NCBI RefSeq assembly: GCF_009901585.1
Contig: NZ_WXYO01000005.1
Span: 372,001-436,000, forward strand
Length of the DNA: 64,000 nt
Direction: 5' to 3'
DNA from: Poritiphilus flavus
GTDB lineage: Bacteria > Bacteroidota > Bacteroidia > Flavobacteriales > Flavobacteriaceae
The first letter of the stretch is position 1. Each line of letters begins with the position of its first letter. The notes below the pieces were generated by a model. The model made no database searches and was not told where the DNA came from. It saw nothing but the letters and a program-made list of their open reading frames with translations. Below are positions 1-9,070 of the stretch, in pieces. The translations under genes were made by a program, and so were the position numbers.

Positions 1-300
1 AGAGAGGGAGTACTTCATGAGGTAGATGCCCCTACAGATATGAATATGAACCTCATGGAATTGGTCAGGTCTTATGAGTTGGCGCCTGAAGGTACTATTG
101 GTGTGTGCGGAGGGATGGCCATGTGTGCTTCCTGTCAGTGCTATGTAAAGTCTGATCACGATCTCCCTGAAAAATCGGACGATGAAGAGGCAATGCTCGC
201 GGAAGCTTTTTACGTGGAGGACAACAGCAGATTAGGTTGTCAGATCCACCTGACCGAGGAACTACACGGTTTGGAGGTGGAGTTGGCTCCGGAGAGCTGA
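1..300 (+). CDS. 2Fe-2S ferredoxin, adrenodoxin type (5' end outside window)
   Basis: Small electron carrier that holds a [2Fe-2S] cluster and shuttles electrons between a reductase and an oxygenase or other redox partner in the cytoplasm. The visible 99 codons contain CGGMAMCASC, the C-x5-C-x2-C cluster loop of vertebrate/putidaredoxin-type ferredoxins, and the fourth cysteine in RLGCQI about 38 residues later. The reading frame is open from base 1 (REGVLHEV upstream of the first ATG at 40), and family members are about 105-115 residues, so only a few N-terminal residues are missing. The ATG at 40 lies inside the conserved fold and is not the start. Its partner is unknown. It converges with the ABC exporter, with four bases between the stops. 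Family assignment is firm. Confidence 0.9.
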   Translation, partial: REGVLHEVDAPTDMNMNLMELVRSYELAPEGTIGVCGGMAMCASCQCYVKSDHDLPEKSDDEEAMLAEAFYVEDNSRLGCQIHLTEELHGLEVELAPES

Positions 301-304
301 TCCC

Positions 305-2041
305 TCATATCCTGGCCTGGTAGGTAAACAGATTGTAATACCTTCCCTTTTTTTCAATAAGTTCTTCGTGGGTACCCCTTTCCGCGATACGGCCGTTTTC
401 TATGACCAGTATCTGGTCTGCTTTTCTAATGGTACTTAATCGATGCGCAATTACAAAGGTCGTACGTCCTTTGGTGAGTTCCGCCAAACTTTTCTGAATT
501 AAGGCTTCGCTCTCGGTATCCAGGTTAGAAGTGGCTTCATCCAATACCAGTATCCTCGGATCCGCGAGAATGGCGCGGGCAATAGCGATGCGTTGCCGCT
601 GCCCACCGGATAGCTTTATACCCCTTTCGCCGATCAGGGTATCCAGACCCTCTTCAAAGCGGTCTGTAAACTCATTTACATAGGCTGCTTTTACCGCTTC
701 CTTTAACTGGGCTTCGGAGGCATCAGGCCTGGGAAACAGGATATTCTCCCTGATGCTTCCTTCGAATAAAAAATCATCCTGCAAAACCACACCCAGATAT
801 TGTCTGAAACTATCCAAATCCACTTTAGAAAGGTCTTCCCCATCTATTCGGACCATTCCCGATTCCGGTGTTAAAAAACTTGCAGCAAGCCCTGCTATGG
901 TACTTTTACCAGAACCTGAGCTGCCTACCAGGGCTACGACGGATCCCGCCGGCGCCTCAAAACTGATGTTGTGTAAAACCTCTTTATCTTCCTCATAGGC
1001 AAAAGTAACATCCTCAAAAACCATATTCCCCTTGATCCCGTTCAGGCTAATATTTCGGATATCCTCATTCGCCTCTGGCTGCATATTCATCAATTCCTCC
1101 GTACGGTCCAGGCCGGCCAGGGCCTCGGTAAGCTGGCTTCCGATATTACTCATTTGAACAATTGGTGCCACCATTAAACCCAGCAGAAAGGTAAAGGTCA
1201 GGAATTCTCCAACGGTCAACTGATCAACCATGATCTTGTATCCTCCTATTCCCATGATCCCCGTGGTGGCCACACCCAGCAAAAAAGTAGATGAACTTGT
1301 CATAAATGCAGTGGCCGTAAGGCTCTTCTTGACATTCTGATATAGCTTATTTACCCCATCTTCAAAAACCCCTTCCTCTTGTTTTTCCGCATTGAAACCT
1401 TTGATCACCCGAATACCTCCAAGGGTTTCCGTAAGCCTCCCTGTGACTTCCGCATTGATCTTTCCGCGATTTCTAAAAATTGGTCGGATGATCTTAAATG
1501 CTTTTAAGGCGATTACCGCGAAAACGGCTAATGGGATAAGTGCAAATAAGGTCATTGTAGGGCTGATATCCAACAAAAGGATCAGGGCAACCACGGCAGT
1601 TACAGTTCCTCCTACTAGTTGAACCAGGCCAGTGCCAATAAGATTCCGGACCCCTTCCACATCGGTCATGATCCGGGATACCAATTCGCCGGATTTGGTA
1701 TTGTCAAAAAACCGAATGGGTAAGGAAAGGATCTTTTTTTGAACCTGGGCGCGTAACTCAGAGATCATGTATTGGGCCTGAACGCTCAATATACGCGTAA
1801 GCAGGAAAGAGGTGGTTGCCTGTACCAGGATGGCCAATATCACCACAGTAACCAATACTTTCAGGAATTCCACATCCTTATTGGGAATAATATCATCCAT
1901 CAAATACTTCAGGGACATCGGGGCGACAAAACTGGCGGCTTTACTGATCACAATCAGCACCAGCCCAATAAAAACCAGGTTTCGCCTTGGCCAGATAATG
2001 GTTTTAAAGGCTTTGAGTATACTTACTTTTTTATTTGACAT
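305..2041 (-). CDS. ABC transporter, fused permease and ATPase (MsbA/LmrA-like exporter)
   Basis: Inner-membrane half-transporter that works as a homodimer or heterodimer and uses ATP to export lipid, drug or peptide; the substrate cannot be read from the sequence. The 578 residues carry an N-terminal six-helix membrane domain (about 20-310). The nucleotide-binding domain follows, with Walker A GSSGSGKST near 372, signature LSGGQRQR near 476, Walker B ILVLDEAT near 495 and an H-loop histidine in VIAHRLST near 529, so it looks catalytically complete. Length is normal for the family. A TATCTTTG element at 2069-2076 on this strand matches the Bacteroidota -7 consensus and gives a leader of about 28 bases. 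It stands alone and faces the ferredoxin gene. Confidence 0.93.
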   Translation of the reverse strand: MSNKKVSILKAFKTIIWPRRNLVFIGLVLIVISKAASFVAPMSLKYLMDDIIPNKDVEFLKVLVTVVILAILVQATTSFLLTRILSVQAQYMISELRAQVQKKILSLPIRFFDNTKSGELVSRIMTDVEGVRNLIGTGLVQLVGGTVTAVVALILLLDISPTMTLFALIPLAVFAVIALKAFKIIRPIFRNRGKINAEVTGRLTETLGGIRVIKGFNAEKQEEGVFEDGVNKLYQNVKKSLTATAFMTSSSTFLLGVATTGIMGIGGYKIMVDQLTVGEFLTFTFLLGLMVAPIVQMSNIGSQLTEALAGLDRTEELMNMQPEANEDIRNISLNGIKGNMVFEDVTFAYEEDKEVLHNISFEAPAGSVVALVGSSGSGKSTIAGLAASFLTPESGMVRIDGEDLSKVDLDSFRQYLGVVLQDDFLFEGSIRENILFPRPDASEAQLKEAVKAAYVNEFTDRFEEGLDTLIGERGIKLSGGQRQRIAIARAILADPRILVLDEATSNLDTESEALIQKSLAELTKGRTTFVIAHRLSTIRKADQILVIENGRIAERGTHEELIEKKGRYYNLFTYQARI

Positions 2042-2068
2042 GTTTCGTTATACAGCAGAGTGAAAAAG

Positions 2069-2076
2069 CAAAGATA
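2069..2076 (-). promoter_or_regulatory. Bacteroidota -7 promoter element for the ABC exporter
   Basis: TATCTTTG on the minus strand is an exact match to the TAnnTTTG -7 consensus read by the Bacteroidota primary sigma factor. It lies 28 bases before the ATG at 2041. No good TTTG -33 element is seen 19 bases upstream, so only the -7 is claimed. Confidence 0.55.
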
Positions 2077-2193
2077 AATCTAAAAATCGGCTGAGATACA
2101 GAAGTCTTTAGAGGGAATGTCTTTTTTGTGCTAAAATTAGCATTTCCGTTTCAGGAACAGTATTTTCACTCATCCGATCAATATCCAAACCCT

Positions 2194-4362
2194 ATGAGAA
2201 ATCTATTTTGTCTTACAGTGCTGCTGATCTTGTCTTGCAAAAGCGAACCTCAGACGGAACTGGCACGTTGGGAAGCACATGCGGAAAATACTACCATCAT
2301 CCGGGATGATTTCGGAGTTCCTCATATATACGGGAAGACAGACGCCGATGCGGTATTTGGCTTGTTGTACGCCCAATGCGAGGACGACTTTCAGCGAGTG
2401 GAACAGAACTATATTTGGGCTATAGGCCGTTTGGCTGAGGTTGAAGGAAAGGATGCGCTGTACAGCGATTTACGCGCCAGGTTGTTTATGACCAAGGATG
2501 AAGCCATAGCGAACTATGAGAAGAGCCCGGAATGGCTAAAAGAATTATGTGATGCCTTCGCCGATGGTATCAACTATTATCTGTACACCCATCCGGAGGT
2601 CAAACCCCGGTTACTGGAGCGTTTTGAGCCCTGGATGCCAATGTATTTCAGTGAAGGGTCTATTGGGGGTGATATTGAGAGGATAAGTGTGGAGAAGATC
2701 AGGGCCTTTTACGAGAATGGGATCAGCTTTCCGGAATCTGAGCTTATTGAGATCGAAAAGAAGGAGGAGGAACTGGAACCGCAGGGGTCTAACGGAATAG
2801 CCATATCCGGAGATCTGACCCAATCCGGCAATGCCATGTTGCTGATCAACCCACATACTTCATTTTACTTTCGGGGTGAGGTACATGCCGTAAGTGAGGA
2901 AGGCCTGAATGCGTATGGGGCGGTAACCTGGGGCCAGTTTTTTATCTACCAGGGCTTCAATGAAAAAACCGGATGGATGCATACGTCTACCTATACCGAT
3001 GTCATGGATGAGTTTGTAGAGCAGATCTCCAAAATAGATGGCGAGCTGCGCTATCAGTATGGAGAAGAATGGAGGCCGGTGAGCAGTTCGGAAGTCACAT
3101 TGAGTTATAGTGAGGATGGTATGATGAAGGAAAAGACCTTCCCCATGTATCACACTCACCACGGTCCTGTTACTCATATGGATGGTGGGAGGCCTGTGGC
3201 CTCAGCTATGATGTGGGAACCGGTAAAAGCACTGGAACAGTCCTATATTCGGACCAGGCAGGAAGGCTACGAGGGATTTAGGAAGATGATGGATATTCGA
3301 ACCAACTCCTCAAATAATACGGTTTACGCGGACGCCGAAGGCAACATCGCCTATTTTCATGGGAATTTCATCCCTGTCCGCGACACCCGGTTCGACTATA
3401 GAAAACCCGTTGACGGTTCGGACCCAAAAACGGACTGGAAAGGGCTTCATAGCGTGGATGAGAATATACTGATCCTCAACCCGGATAACGGTTGGATACA
3501 GAACTGCAATTCCACACCCTATACTGCGGCCCTGGAGAACAGCCCAAAGCGCGAGAATTATCCCCGGTATATGTCTTTAGACCGCGAGAACTTCCGGGGA
3601 GTGCACGCCGTAGAACTATTGAAAGACCGAACGGGATATGCTATGGATAGTCTGATTAAGCTGGCGCATGATCCGTATTTACCGGCATTTGAAGCACTGA
3701 TACCAGGCCTGGTTGAGGCTTATGATAAATCCAATGCTCCAAAAAAACTTAAAGAACCCATTGAGGTATTGCGAAACTGGGATTACAAGACCTCCAAAAC
3801 ATCCGTAGGTATGACCCTGGGCCATTATTACGGTACGCGTTACGGGCGCTATGGAAAAAGACCTGGCAGCATGAGTGATATGGAGCTCATGACGTACTTT
3901 GGGAAGTCATCTCCGCATTCGGAAAGGTTGGAGATCTTTACAGGGGTTATCGATCAACTAGAGCAGGATTTCGGCACCTGGAAGGTAGCCTGGGGAGAAG
4001 TGAATCGCTACCAAAGATTAAATGGAGACATCCGTCAACCTTTTAATGATTCCAAACCGAGTATTCCTATAGGCTTTGCCTCCGGAAGATGGGGGGCTTT
4101 GGCGGCCTACGGCGCCAGGTATACGAATAATACCAAAAAGATATACGGTACCAGGGGGAATAGTTTTGTAGCCGTAGTGGAGTTTGGGGATAAGGTACAA
4201 GCCAAAACTATAATGGCAGGAGGCCAAAGCGGAGACCCTGATTCGCCACATTTTGACGATCAGGCTCAGGATTACGCTGATGTAAAATTTAAGGAAGTGC
4301 CATTTTACAAGGAAGATGTCCTAAAACGGGCCAGGGAGACCTATCAGCCCGGGAAGCGGTAG
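2194..4362 (+). CDS. Penicillin-acylase family Ntn-hydrolase lipoprotein
   Basis: Predicted amidohydrolase of the penicillin G acylase / acyl-homoserine-lactone acylase superfamily, made as one precursor that cuts itself into alpha and beta chains. I start it at the ATG at 2194, not at the in-frame GTG at 2128, because translation from 2194 gives a lipoprotein signal (MRNLFCLTVLLILSC, lipid-bearing Cys at 15). That puts it in the cell envelope, probably the periplasmic face. The beta-chain nucleophile is the Ser of QGSNG near residue 199, preceded by an acidic linker typical of the autocleavage region. The conserved Asn-rich segment WIQNCNSTP appears later. The 722 residues fit the family. 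Substrate (N-acyl amide, AHL or beta-lactam side chain) is not predictable. It is a single gene convergent with the next. Confidence 0.87.
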   Translation: MRNLFCLTVLLILSCKSEPQTELARWEAHAENTTIIRDDFGVPHIYGKTDADAVFGLLYAQCEDDFQRVEQNYIWAIGRLAEVEGKDALYSDLRARLFMTKDEAIANYEKSPEWLKELCDAFADGINYYLYTHPEVKPRLLERFEPWMPMYFSEGSIGGDIERISVEKIRAFYENGISFPESELIEIEKKEEELEPQGSNGIAISGDLTQSGNAMLLINPHTSFYFRGEVHAVSEEGLNAYGAVTWGQFFIYQGFNEKTGWMHTSTYTDVMDEFVEQISKIDGELRYQYGEEWRPVSSSEVTLSYSEDGMMKEKTFPMYHTHHGPVTHMDGGRPVASAMMWEPVKALEQSYIRTRQEGYEGFRKMMDIRTNSSNNTVYADAEGNIAYFHGNFIPVRDTRFDYRKPVDGSDPKTDWKGLHSVDENILILNPDNGWIQNCNSTPYTAALENSPKRENYPRYMSLDRENFRGVHAVELLKDRTGYAMDSLIKLAHDPYLPAFEALIPGLVEAYDKSNAPKKLKEPIEVLRNWDYKTSKTSVGMTLGHYYGTRYGRYGKRPGSMSDMELMTYFGKSSPHSERLEIFTGVIDQLEQDFGTWKVAWGEVNRYQRLNGDIRQPFNDSKPSIPIGFASGRWGALAAYGARYTNNTKKIYGTRGNSFVAVVEFGDKVQAKTIMAGGQSGDPDSPHFDDQAQDYADVKFKEVPFYKEDVLKRARETYQPGKR

Positions 4363-4365
4363 TTA

Positions 4366-5016
4366 CTAATTGTCCTTAACAATGATAAGGGAAGCCTTGG
4401 ACCCTGTGGAAAGAAGCCACTTATTGGAATAAATGAGTTGCCCCTTGTCGTCGTATACATCTACCTGGGCGGTATTCGGGCCGGAAGACCCCTGGTTCAG
4501 TGCCTCAAAATCAAGGCGGTTGAAGCCTTTTTCCAGATTCAGGTTGATACCCTTAAAACTTCCTGTGAGTAATATATTGTGTTCCACAACATGGTCATTG
4601 GCATAGATACGTACCCGATCTCCGTCTACATATTCGTGATCCCGGCAAACGATCCCAACAAATTTTCCGCCGGTACGTACATCACCCAAATACATATCCC
4701 CGTAATGCTTGTCCGACTTGCCGGTCTCCAGTTCGCCTACTTTGGGATCTATCTTCAGGTCATGCCCGGCCTGCTTTAACTCTCTGTCCGGGAGCATCTT
4801 TACATTCCTGGCCATAAGAGAGTCTTTCAGATTGAAATTGATCTTCTTATCAAAAGAGGCCGGAATTTTAAGTGCGGTACCCTGCTTTGGATTGTTCTTG
4901 GCATCCAGGTTGTTATTGGCGTCTATTTTCAAGGGTTGAGTTCGTGGAATATCCGTCTGCGCCCTGGTTTGAAAGCAGAAAATAGCAAATGCAAGAATGA
5001 ACAGAATCCTTTTCAT
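4366..5016 (-). CDS. Secreted protein of unknown function
   Basis: I do not recognise the family. The 216 residues begin with a clear Sec signal peptide (MKRILFILAFAIFCFQTRAQ, cleavage probably after the ARA or RAQ region). Residues 22-100 are polar and lysine-rich with no obvious fold. The C-terminal half (about 105-216) looks like a beta-sandwich, with alternating strands and motifs such as GKFVGIVCRDHEYVDGD and GFNRLDFEALNQG, and ends in a hydrophobic strand. There is no lipobox cysteine and no type IX sorting domain, so it is probably periplasmic. It is convergent with the acylase (three bases between stops) and has its own 111-base upstream gap, so it is likely monocistronic. Confidence 0.75.
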   Translation of the reverse strand: MKRILFILAFAIFCFQTRAQTDIPRTQPLKIDANNNLDAKNNPKQGTALKIPASFDKKINFNLKDSLMARNVKMLPDRELKQAGHDLKIDPKVGELETGKSDKHYGDMYLGDVRTGGKFVGIVCRDHEYVDGDRVRIYANDHVVEHNILLTGSFKGINLNLEKGFNRLDFEALNQGSSGPNTAQVDVYDDKGQLIYSNKWLLSTGSKASLIIVKDN

Positions 5017-5127
5017 AGCCGGATATACAATGACATAAAGTTAGCAAATACCTTGCCACAGGGCCATAAAATGCTGTTAAAATCGATAAACTAATAGATG
5101 TACGGTAAGAATCCAGACCAGCTGAAA

Positions 5128-6228
5128 CTAGTGATCCCGCGCGTGAACCTTCCAGCTACCGCTAAGCTCACCATCCTCTACGGTAAGCATTTCAGGGTAT
5201 TTTGCCACTGTTGGACAAATATGCATGGGTAAAGCATAACAGGCCTGTCCTATTTTGAAATCCACCAGGTTTTCATTGGAAAGCACCAAATGCTCTTCGC
5301 TCTGGGAGACTTGTTTTAATGCTTCCATACCAAAGATCCTGACCCTGGGGAAATTCATCTCAGGGGCCACTGATTTATGCCCCAGATCGAGGCAAAGAAT
5401 ACCGGGAGCTGGTTTACTCAAGACCCTGGTGAACAAAACCGCGGCAGGAATAAAATCCATATCATCAAAAAGAGTGGCATAACGCTCATCCCAAAGTAGC
5501 GTGGTACCAGGGCTTACTTCTACGCCTGGTCTTTTGGCGTGGAAGGGGAAAGATGGTGAGCCACCGGCAACAACGGTAGGTACAAGCATTCCCATCTGTT
5601 CTAATTGAGACTTAAGCCGGGTCACTTTTTCAAAGGCCTGGTCACAGTCCTTTTTCCTGGCTACGGGATCAGGATCTCGAATATGCCCGTCATAGGCGTG
5701 AAGGCCTGTCGCCTCTAGGTTTGGGTCTTCGTATATTTTTTGGTAAAGTGCTATCGCATATTCTCCTGGCTCTACGCCTGTTCGATTCATTCCGACGTTA
5801 AGGTCCAGGTACAGGGATACTGTTATACCGGCTTTTTCCGCCGCTTCGGAGATAGCCGAAATGCTGTCGCTGTTATCCACCAATGTGCTAAAACTGGTAT
5901 TGCGGTAGGTTTTGATCAGCTTAATGAAGTTACAGATATGCGGACCCAGGGGCTGATAGGCCCAGAGAACGTCATCCACCTCTTTTTGGCCTAACAATTC
6001 CGCTTCCGTCAGTGTGGCACATTTGAATTTTCGGATACCCTGCGCCACCTGCAAATCAATAATATCTCCGGATTTATGCGTTTTTATATGAGGCCTTAAA
6101 CGGTTTACATCCGCAACCATGCCTATCATGGTTTGAATATTCTTTTTAACTCTTTCGGGATAAACCAGCAGACTTGGAGAGGGGACCTCATCCGCATCCT
6201 TTACCTCATACCACAAAGATGAATTCAT
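5128..6228 (-). CDS. PLP-dependent D-threonine aldolase / D-serine dehydratase-like protein
   Basis: Fold-type III (alanine racemase N-terminal barrel) PLP enzyme acting on D-hydroxy amino acids: either aldol cleavage of D-threonine/D-allo-threonine or dehydration of D-serine. RPHIKTHK (Lys49 as the likely PLP lysine) is the family signature, and HIC near the C-terminus resembles the His-x-Cys metal site of eukaryotic-type D-serine dehydratases. The 366 residues are full length. I use the ATG at 6228; the upstream TTG at 6252 would run into the preceding RidA gene. The RidA-family gene ends eight bases before this start, so the two are almost certainly co-transcribed. RidA proteins clear the enamine/imine made by serine or threonine dehydratases, which favours dehydratase chemistry, but that is inference. 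Confidence 0.85.
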   Translation of the reverse strand: MNSSLWYEVKDADEVPSPSLLVYPERVKKNIQTMIGMVADVNRLRPHIKTHKSGDIIDLQVAQGIRKFKCATLTEAELLGQKEVDDVLWAYQPLGPHICNFIKLIKTYRNTSFSTLVDNSDSISAISEAAEKAGITVSLYLDLNVGMNRTGVEPGEYAIALYQKIYEDPNLEATGLHAYDGHIRDPDPVARKKDCDQAFEKVTRLKSQLEQMGMLVPTVVAGGSPSFPFHAKRPGVEVSPGTTLLWDERYATLFDDMDFIPAAVLFTRVLSKPAPGILCLDLGHKSVAPEMNFPRVRIFGMEALKQVSQSEEHLVLSNENLVDFKIGQACYALPMHICPTVAKYPEMLTVEDGELSGSWKVHARDH

Positions 6229-6235
6229 ATAACAA

Positions 6236-6703
6236 TTATGAATTAAGTTCAAACATCGCCTCTATCTCTACCGGAATATTCCCGGGAAGCATCATGCCTA
6301 CAGCACTGCGGACACCGACACCCAGATCCGGACCGAAAACTTCCGCCATCAACTCGCTGAACCCGTTGATTACCAATGGTTGCTGCCCAAATTCGGCCGT
6401 GGAGTTCACCATCCCCAGTACTTTGACCACTCTTTTTATCCTATCCAGGTCTCCGAAATGCGTTTGTATGGTGGATAGCATGGTGAGTCCAACCTGCCTG
6501 GCGGCTGCCTTGGCCTGTTCCAGGTTGAGATCGTCGCCGGCACGACCTTCCATATAGGAGCCGTCTGTCCGCATGGGCCCCTGTCCGGAAACATATAGAA
6601 AGTTATCCACCACCAGGACCGGTTTGTACAAACCGGCGGGTGGAGGGGCTGGAGGTAGTTCCAGGCCAAGTGCTTTTAAACGGGCTGAAGGGGTGCTGCT
6701 CAT
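6236..6703 (-). CDS. RidA/YjgF family enamine-imine deaminase
   Basis: Member of the RidA (YjgF/YER057c/UK114) family, which hydrolyses reactive 2-aminoacrylate or related imines to keto acids and ammonia. The 155 residues include VSGQGP near 40-46 and RSAVG before the closing PVEIEAMF, where the Arg corresponds to the carboxylate-binding arginine of active RidA proteins. The N-terminus is longer than in E. coli RidA and has a proline-rich turn (PPAPPPAGLYKP). It is the first gene of a two-gene unit with the PLP enzyme immediately downstream. It is divergent from the DoxX gene across a 191-base gap that must hold both promoters; no clear consensus element was found there. Confidence 0.88.
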   Translation of the reverse strand: MSSTPSARLKALGLELPPAPPPAGLYKPVLVVDNFLYVSGQGPMRTDGSYMEGRAGDDLNLEQAKAAARQVGLTMLSTIQTHFGDLDRIKRVVKVLGMVNSTAEFGQQPLVINGFSELMAEVFGPDLGVGVRSAVGMMLPGNIPVEIEAMFELNS

Positions 6704-6894
6704 ATTTGAAAATTGTGATGTTCTCTACGCGTATTTACCTGCTAAATATACCCTTTTTTAGATTAGAATGGACGGCGGTAAAAAAGGAAATCGAATTGCG
6801 GTTTTCAGGCGCATCAAGTTGATAAATATCATAAAAAATGCTGCTTTTAAGAATTAGTTTTATAGCTTGTAGTGAATTAATCAAAACAACCGAA

Positions 6895-7389
6895 ATGACT
6901 AATACCAAAGGACTATGGCAGATAAGGCACACAGTTGTCTTGCTGCGAATTCTGATTGGCTGGCATTTTTTGTATGAGGGGGTAATCAAGGTTTACAATC
7001 CGGATTGGACCTCCTTCGGATACCTGGCCACTGCCCAAGGGCCCTTAAAGCCCTTTTTTCTGACACTTACCCAGGATCCCTTCCTGGGAATCGCTGACTC
7101 CCTGAATTGTATCGCTCTTATTGTAGTAGGGCTTACACTGATCACCGGTATATTTGAACGTATCGGGGCCATGGTAGGGGTTTTATTGTTAGCAATGTAC
7201 TATCTCGCTCACCCCTCCTTCCCCTGGCTGCAACAAGTCAATGTAGAAGGAAGTTACTGGTTCGTCAATAAAAATTTGATCGAGCTGGTGGCTTGTATCC
7301 TGCTTTATCAATTCCCAACAGGACAGTATTTTGGGCTGAGCAGTATTTGGAAAAAGAAAAACAAACTAACTGAAAAAGAGGCGATATGA
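6895..7389 (+). CDS. DoxX family membrane protein
   Basis: Small integral inner-membrane protein of the DoxX family, about 164 residues with four predicted helices (around 10-30, 70-95, 98-115 and 130-150). I start it at the ATG at 6895 because the frame upstream adds residues that do not fit the family. Its biochemical role is unresolved; relatives are linked to quinone-coupled oxidation or sulfur/thiol redox. The stop overlaps the start of the Gfo/Idh/MocA gene (ATGA at 7386-7389), so the two are translationally coupled. A DoxX gene directly before a Tat-exported oxidoreductase suggests the pair forms a membrane electron-transfer unit, but this is inferred from gene order only. Confidence 0.85.
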   Translation: MTNTKGLWQIRHTVVLLRILIGWHFLYEGVIKVYNPDWTSFGYLATAQGPLKPFFLTLTQDPFLGIADSLNCIALIVVGLTLITGIFERIGAMVGVLLLAMYYLAHPSFPWLQQVNVEGSYWFVNKNLIELVACILLYQFPTGQYFGLSSIWKKKNKLTEKEAI

Positions 7390-9011
7390 ATTGGAATCGA
7401 CGAGATGTGCTCAAGGGTTTGGGCGGAATCCCTATCCTTGGCGCTGTATGGTGGGCCGGAGCGCACCATGCCGTAGCTAAAAACAGAAAACGTTCAGAAA
7501 TATTGCAACAGTTGAACATTCAACCTTCTCTGCCTTCAACTGTTCAAAAACTGACCGGGGAACCGGTCCGTGTGGGGATCATAGGATTTGGAATAAGGGG
7601 CGAACAACTTTGCCGTTCGCTTGGCTTTGCCACTCCGGAATGGATGGAAGAAATGAGGTTGGCAGCCGAAGAGGATCCCAAGCACAGCGCATTAAAGGAC
7701 TACTTGAACCAGGAAAAACTCAATGTTCAATTGGTGGCAGTCTGCGATGTATTTGATTATAGGGCTGAAAAGGCGGTAGCCGCTTTCACTTCTGATCAAA
7801 ATAAAGTGAAGAGATACGCTAATTACCTGGAAATGCTGGATAGTGGGGATGTGGATGCTGTAATTATCGCTACCCCGGACCACTGGCACGCTCCAATGGC
7901 CATTGACGCCCTAAACAGGAATATCCACGCCTATGTGGAAAAGCCTATGACGCATACCATTGAAGAGACTTATAGGCTTAAAGAAGCGGCGGAAAAATCA
8001 AAAGCTGTATTGATGGTTGGCCATCAGCACCGGCAGACGCTAAGCTTTCAGACCGCCCAGGACATTATTGAGAAAGGTGTTTTGGGACATGTTTCGCTGA
8101 TTCAGACCAATACGAACAGAAATGATGATAACGGGGCCTGGAACTACGATATTCACGAGAGCGCGAGTGAGCAAACCATAGACTGGGAGCAGTTCCTTGG
8201 TTCAGCTCCAAAGGTACCGTTCAACAAAAATCATTTCTTCCGCTGGAGAAAATGGTGGTCTTACGGCTCCGGTTTGTCCGGAGATCTGCTTACTCATGAT
8301 TATGATAGATTAAATTGTGTTTTAAACATGGGTATCCCGAATTCTGTAATGGCCTCGGGCGGAATTTATACGCATAACGACGGTAGAAATGTCCCCGATG
8401 TCCTTCAGGCAAATATGGAGTTTTCGGATTTCAGTACCGGAAGTAGTCAGATCCCCGGTAAAGAAAAAGGGATGACCTTTGTCTACAGCGCTACGCTGGG
8501 CAACGGTTTCAGCAGGCCAACAATTCTGATGGGCCACGATGGCACCATGGAACTGGGTAACAGGCTCACCATATGGCCGGACGGTCGTTCTACCAAGTAC
8601 GCGGAAATGCTGGAAAACGAAAAAATGAATCCGAGGGTACCCATCTATCAATACGATCCAGGGGCTAGTGTGCCAGATGCGGTTTCTTCGGCTACCTCGC
8701 AGTACTTCGCGGATAAAGGCTTAATGTGGACCTATATCAATGGTGCCAGGGTAGACTCTACCTTCCTTCACCTCAGGGAATGGCTAAGCGCCACTCGCAA
8801 TGGAGGCAAGGTAAGCTGTGGAATCCAGGAAGGTTTTGACGAAGCTATTGCCGCTCATATGACGGGCGTCTCGTACAAGCTTGGAAGAAGAATTGAATGG
8901 GACCGCGAACAACAGAAGATCGTTCCGATTGAGGGTATTGATTTCGACCAGGTGCTGCTGGATAATAACGAAGTTTGGAAGCCGCAGATGCCTGAACTTG
9001 CCGAAAGCTGA
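7386..9011 (+). CDS. Gfo/Idh/MocA family oxidoreductase with Tat-type signal
   Basis: NAD(P)-dependent oxidoreductase of the glucose-fructose oxidoreductase / inositol dehydrogenase class. The N-terminus has a twin-arginine motif (NRRDVLKGLGG) followed by a hydrophobic stretch, so the folded, cofactor-loaded enzyme is probably sent to the periplasm by Tat. The Rossmann domain begins at VRVGIIGFGIRG (near 60), the catalytic-lysine motif EKPMTHT is near 184, and a DHWHAP segment is typical of the periplasmic Bacteroidota subgroup. At 541 residues it is longer than cytosolic homologues because of the leader and C-terminal additions, as usual for this subgroup. Substrate is probably a sugar, polyol or derivative, not predictable here. 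It is coupled to the DoxX gene upstream. Confidence 0.88.
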   Translation: MNWNRRDVLKGLGGIPILGAVWWAGAHHAVAKNRKRSEILQQLNIQPSLPSTVQKLTGEPVRVGIIGFGIRGEQLCRSLGFATPEWMEEMRLAAEEDPKHSALKDYLNQEKLNVQLVAVCDVFDYRAEKAVAAFTSDQNKVKRYANYLEMLDSGDVDAVIIATPDHWHAPMAIDALNRNIHAYVEKPMTHTIEETYRLKEAAEKSKAVLMVGHQHRQTLSFQTAQDIIEKGVLGHVSLIQTNTNRNDDNGAWNYDIHESASEQTIDWEQFLGSAPKVPFNKNHFFRWRKWWSYGSGLSGDLLTHDYDRLNCVLNMGIPNSVMASGGIYTHNDGRNVPDVLQANMEFSDFSTGSSQIPGKEKGMTFVYSATLGNGFSRPTILMGHDGTMELGNRLTIWPDGRSTKYAEMLENEKMNPRVPIYQYDPGASVPDAVSSATSQYFADKGLMWTYINGARVDSTFLHLREWLSATRNGGKVSCGIQEGFDEAIAAHMTGVSYKLGRRIEWDREQQKIVPIEGIDFDQVLLDNNEVWKPQMPELAES

Positions 9012-9070
9012 TAAAAATCATTTTTATTGGCTAGACTGACCTGTAACTTAATTATCTAAAGTACAGGATC

